From positions 28,208 to 92,207 of the forward strand of contig NZ_JAIKLE010000027.1 in assembly GCF_022267315.1 (NCBI RefSeq): DNA of 64,000 nt. Direction: 5' to 3'. This DNA is from Maribellus maritimus. Lineage in GTDB: Bacteria > Bacteroidota > Bacteroidia > Bacteroidales > Prolixibacteraceae. The position numbers and the translations under genes were made by a program. This document shows, piece after piece, positions 61,632 through 64,000 of the stretch. The notes under the pieces are model-generated. The model was not told the origin of the DNA. It did no database searches and saw only the letters and a list, made by a program, of their open reading frames with translations. The stretch's first letter is position 1. The number at the start of each line of letters is the position of its first letter.

Positions 61632-64000
61632 ATGAAAGCAAAACTTGCAGTTCCAATGTTCATTATTCTTTTTTCTTCTTTTTATGGGATAGCACAAAAT
61701 GAACCAATTCGCTTGATCCCTGAATTTGGGAAACAAACCATTTATGAGTTTACAGAATTAACGTACATATTATCCGACGATAATGAGAAGCAACACCGTT
61801 TTATTAAAAAGAAAACCTATGAGCTAAAATTCGACAAATTCGGGCCTGAAAACAAAGAAGTTTTAAAAGTGAACATCACAAAAAACACGCTTGAAAAACC
61901 CGATCAGCCAACACCCGAAGTAAAAGATTACAGGTTTCCGTATTTTCAGGAAGCCTTCCCTGACAATACCTCACCTGATTTTACAGAAACATTACTCAGC
62001 CGCTTAACTCTGGAATACAGTTTTGATTTTGAAACAAGCAATATCGAGCTTCTCAACCTGGAAGAATTATTAATGGAAGCGCGAAAAATTTTGAGAGAAA
62101 AAGGCCTCTCGCCGGGAAAAATCGATAACCGCATTGTTGATTTTAATAAGAAAATAATTCCGGCAACCACTTCCCAAATTCAACAAATTTTTCAAATCCC
62201 ACAAGCGTCTTTTTCGGGAAGCTTAAACATCAAAAATTTTGACATTCATTTGTCTCTGGAAAAACCCTGGGCTCACCTCACCCAAAAAAAATGGGAAAAA
62301 GAACCCGGTTTATATTCAAAAGAAATTATTTACGAAGCTGAAAAACGTTTTTTAAAAAAATATAACACTGTTGAAATTGACTCTTTGAAATACCCGGTTT
62401 TGTTTGAAAACAAAAAGTATGACCTAAAATATACTGAAAATGATATTAGCCTAAAGGTTTCTAAAACCATTCCTCAAAACCGGTTTACCATTTCAGGAAA
62501 AATTGAAAATTTGAGGAACAAAAAAATAACGTTGGCAGTTTTACGCAGCCCGTCTGGAACACAACTGTTTGAAGAATCGGTTTTCCTGGATGAAAACAAT
62601 TCCTTCCAGATTGAAACTGAACTCAACCATCCTCAATTGGTTTACCTGCAATTTGGGAACATAAATCTGGTTGATGAATTACCGATGATGGCTTTTTATG
62701 CCGAACCCGGAAGCCGGATTCATTTTGAAGCCATGGGAGAAACATTTCCCTGGGAAGTTACGTTCTCCGAAGATTTTGCAGGTGCTTCAAAACTATTACA
62801 CGACTGGCGAAAAGAATATAACATTTTTAACCAGAGATTGGATTGGAGCACCATTAATTACTTCTATTCTGATATGAACTACGCAGATTTCAATAAAGCG
62901 TTTTACATCATTTTATCTGAAAAGAGAAACAATATAGAAAAGCACATTTTCGATTACATAAAAAACGAAACAAAAGCGTATTTATTAAATCTACTGATTT
63001 TCTATGTGTCAATGAAAAAATCATATGCAATTTATCCCAGCGGAAGATTCGGTTTCGAAGAAATTGGCGAGGAAGATTTTTTAAAAATGAAAAATTTTCT
63101 GGATACCGTAAATATTTATAGCTTTTATAACGAATATGGTATTCACTCCCGGCAGCTGGCAGGCAGTTATCTGAACTACTTTTTTAGCAAAAAGAACAGG
63201 AACGTGAACAATACACAAATTTCAGATTTTACAGCATCGCTAATAATGTCTCCATATGCATTTTATAATGATTTGCCGCATCAGGTTGAAATGGCCAAAA
63301 GTATTCTCGCAGGGCATGCGTTGTATTCAGTTTTGACTGAATTACTTTTACGTGAAAAGTCAGATATATCAAACCAACCAAATCAATTTGAAAGCTATAC
63401 GCAACAAAAAGCCGATGAATACCTTAATCTAATGACCCGCGTTTGTAACGACAGAGAATTCATCAATTCAATAAAAGAAATAATTGATAATCAGCAAAAA
63501 TGGGAAGATGAGAATTTTGTTCCCGCCAATAAATTTTTTAATGAAAATGCCGAGCCCGTTTATATGAGTGACTTTTTTGGTAAAAACCCAAGCATATTTT
63601 ACATCACAAACGATTGGGCAGCAGAACGATATTTTTGGGACGATTTAGCCAAAGAAAACCCGGAAATCAATTTTGTCTTGGTGATGGAGGGCTCCAATAT
63701 TCAGGAATGGCTGGATTATGAAAAACGCGCCGAACCGGTTGCTCATCAGCTGTTTTTAATAAACGAAGATGTAAAACTCCGGGATATTTTTAAAAGCAAT
63801 AGCAGACATTTTATATTATACGATAAAAACGGGGTTCGAATTGGTTTTGCCGGGAATGCAGTTACTGCAAGAGACATAGCGAAAAAAAGTTTACATGCAC
63901 CCTCTAAACAACTCAACAAATCGCAACTCAAAATAATTGTTATAGTTCTGCTCATATTTCTTACACTACTTATTTTAAGTTTGTTAATCTGGAGATGGCG
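61632..64000 (+). CDS. Large exported/membrane protein, truncated by window end
   Basis: An open frame of at least 789 residues from the ATG at 61632, with no stop before the window end. It begins with a signal peptide (MFIILFSSFYGIAQ). The first 200 residues are beta/alpha and polar. A region with EKPWAHLTQKKWEKEP precedes a carboxypeptidase-like/DUF4369-like beta part near 275-370 (ISGKIENLRNKKITLAVL). Residues about 620-760 have a thioredoxin-like feel (YMSDFFGKNPSIFYIT then FILYDKNGVRIGF), but no CxxC. A membrane helix (IIVIVLLIFLTLLILSLLIW) lies at the very end. A signalling domain such as a histidine kinase may follow outside the window; that is inference. Confidence 0.7.
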   Translation, partial: MKAKLAVPMFIILFSSFYGIAQNEPIRLIPEFGKQTIYEFTELTYILSDDNEKQHRFIKKKTYELKFDKFGPENKEVLKVNITKNTLEKPDQPTPEVKDYRFPYFQEAFPDNTSPDFTETLLSRLTLEYSFDFETSNIELLNLEELLMEARKILREKGLSPGKIDNRIVDFNKKIIPATTSQIQQIFQIPQASFSGSLNIKNFDIHLSLEKPWAHLTQKKWEKEPGLYSKEIIYEAEKRFLKKYNTVEIDSLKYPVLFENKKYDLKYTENDISLKVSKTIPQNRFTISGKIENLRNKKITLAVLRSPSGTQLFEESVFLDENNSFQIETELNHPQLVYLQFGNINLVDELPMMAFYAEPGSRIHFEAMGETFPWEVTFSEDFAGASKLLHDWRKEYNIFNQRLDWSTINYFYSDMNYADFNKAFYIILSEKRNNIEKHIFDYIKNETKAYLLNLLIFYVSMKKSYAIYPSGRFGFEEIGEEDFLKMKNFLDTVNIYSFYNEYGIHSRQLAGSYLNYFFSKKNRNVNNTQISDFTASLIMSPYAFYNDLPHQVEMAKSILAGHALYSVLTELLLREKSDISNQPNQFESYTQQKADEYLNLMTRVCNDREFINSIKEIIDNQQKWEDENFVPANKFFNENAEPVYMSDFFGKNPSIFYITNDWAAERYFWDDLAKENPEINFVLVMEGSNIQEWLDYEKRAEPVAHQLFLINEDVKLRDIFKSNSRHFILYDKNGVRIGFAGNAVTARDIAKKSLHAPSKQLNKSQLKIIVIVLLIFLTLLILSLLIWRW

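Noticed and set aside
1..64000. CRISPR arrays and intact insertion sequences
   Set aside because: No regularly spaced repeats and no transposase with terminal inverted repeats were seen on either strand.

Overview
This 64 kb window is a piece of a Bacteroidota chromosome. The gene content suggests a polysaccharide-degrading marine or sediment lineage of the Marinilabiliales/Prolixibacteraceae type. The reasons are an RteC-type element regulator, DUF5686, DUF4625, DUF4943 and DUF1080 proteins, carboxypeptidase-regulatory-domain TonB receptors, AraC/TolB-like/TPR regulators, TAnnTTTG-type -7 promoter elements, and a low to moderate G+C content. The genus assignment is inference. No tRNA, rRNA, CRISPR array or intact transposase was found.

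Layout. (1) 44-6525: a co-directional membrane-lipid operon with a TauE-like permease, a CdsA-family cytidylyltransferase, a dolichol/phytol-kinase-like protein, an extended SDR, a CDP-alcohol phosphatidyltransferase and a DUF5686 outer-membrane protein. (2) 6562-8663: an integrative-element remnant with rteC, a strongly structured about 150-nt intergenic element (candidate ncRNA or folded DNA site), a small Cys-containing protein and two excisionase-like HTH proteins. (3) 9099-21699: an A+T-rich seven-gene defence operon. The first four genes form a divergent Wadjet/MksBEFG-like SMC system (kleisin, MukE-like, SMC ATPase, Toprim nuclease). They are followed at 3-31 bp spacing by a DUF4365-TPR protein, a giant GHKL/HSP90-like ATPase, and an AlbA_2 (Schlafen-type) protein fused to a HEPN domain with an intact R-x4-H motif. 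This composite cassette is the best candidate for an undescribed system. (4) 21700-22300: a scar with repeats and a strong terminator, probably the element's end. (5) 22305-23851: a HipBST-type tripartite toxin-antitoxin system with palindromic operators. (6) 24964-33903: a pectin/rhamnogalacturonan-I degradation cluster (PL11, GH28, CE12, GH43-like, GH105, CE-type esterase) without SusC/SusD. (7) 34426-37375: a Ser/Arg-rich exported protein and a DUF1080 protein. (8) 37874-42482: a metal-uptake-type operon (Fur/Zur regulator, His/Cys-rich small protein, TonB receptor, two DUF4625 lipoproteins) with two identical 7-1-7 Fur-family boxes at its promoter. (9) 42571-59026: serine hydrolases, a dienelactone hydrolase, two AraC/TolB-like/TPR regulators (one also with a class III cyclase domain), an acyltransferase-ankyrin fusion, an MDR oxidoreductase, DUF4386, an MG2-like protein and two paralogous CxxC small proteins. 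(10) 59428-64000: a VCBS-repeat lipoprotein and the start of a large exported or membrane protein cut by the window end.

How the parts work together. In the defence operon the SMC complex would sense DNA topology and its Toprim partner would cleave. The downstream ATPase and HEPN genes look like a second sensor/effector layer under the same transcript. In the pectin cluster, lyase, polygalacturonase, deacetylase, unsaturated-uronyl hydrolase and esterase form a nearly complete backbone-degrading set for rhamnogalacturonan I. All functional assignments come from reading motifs and domain order by eye; no database search was possible.
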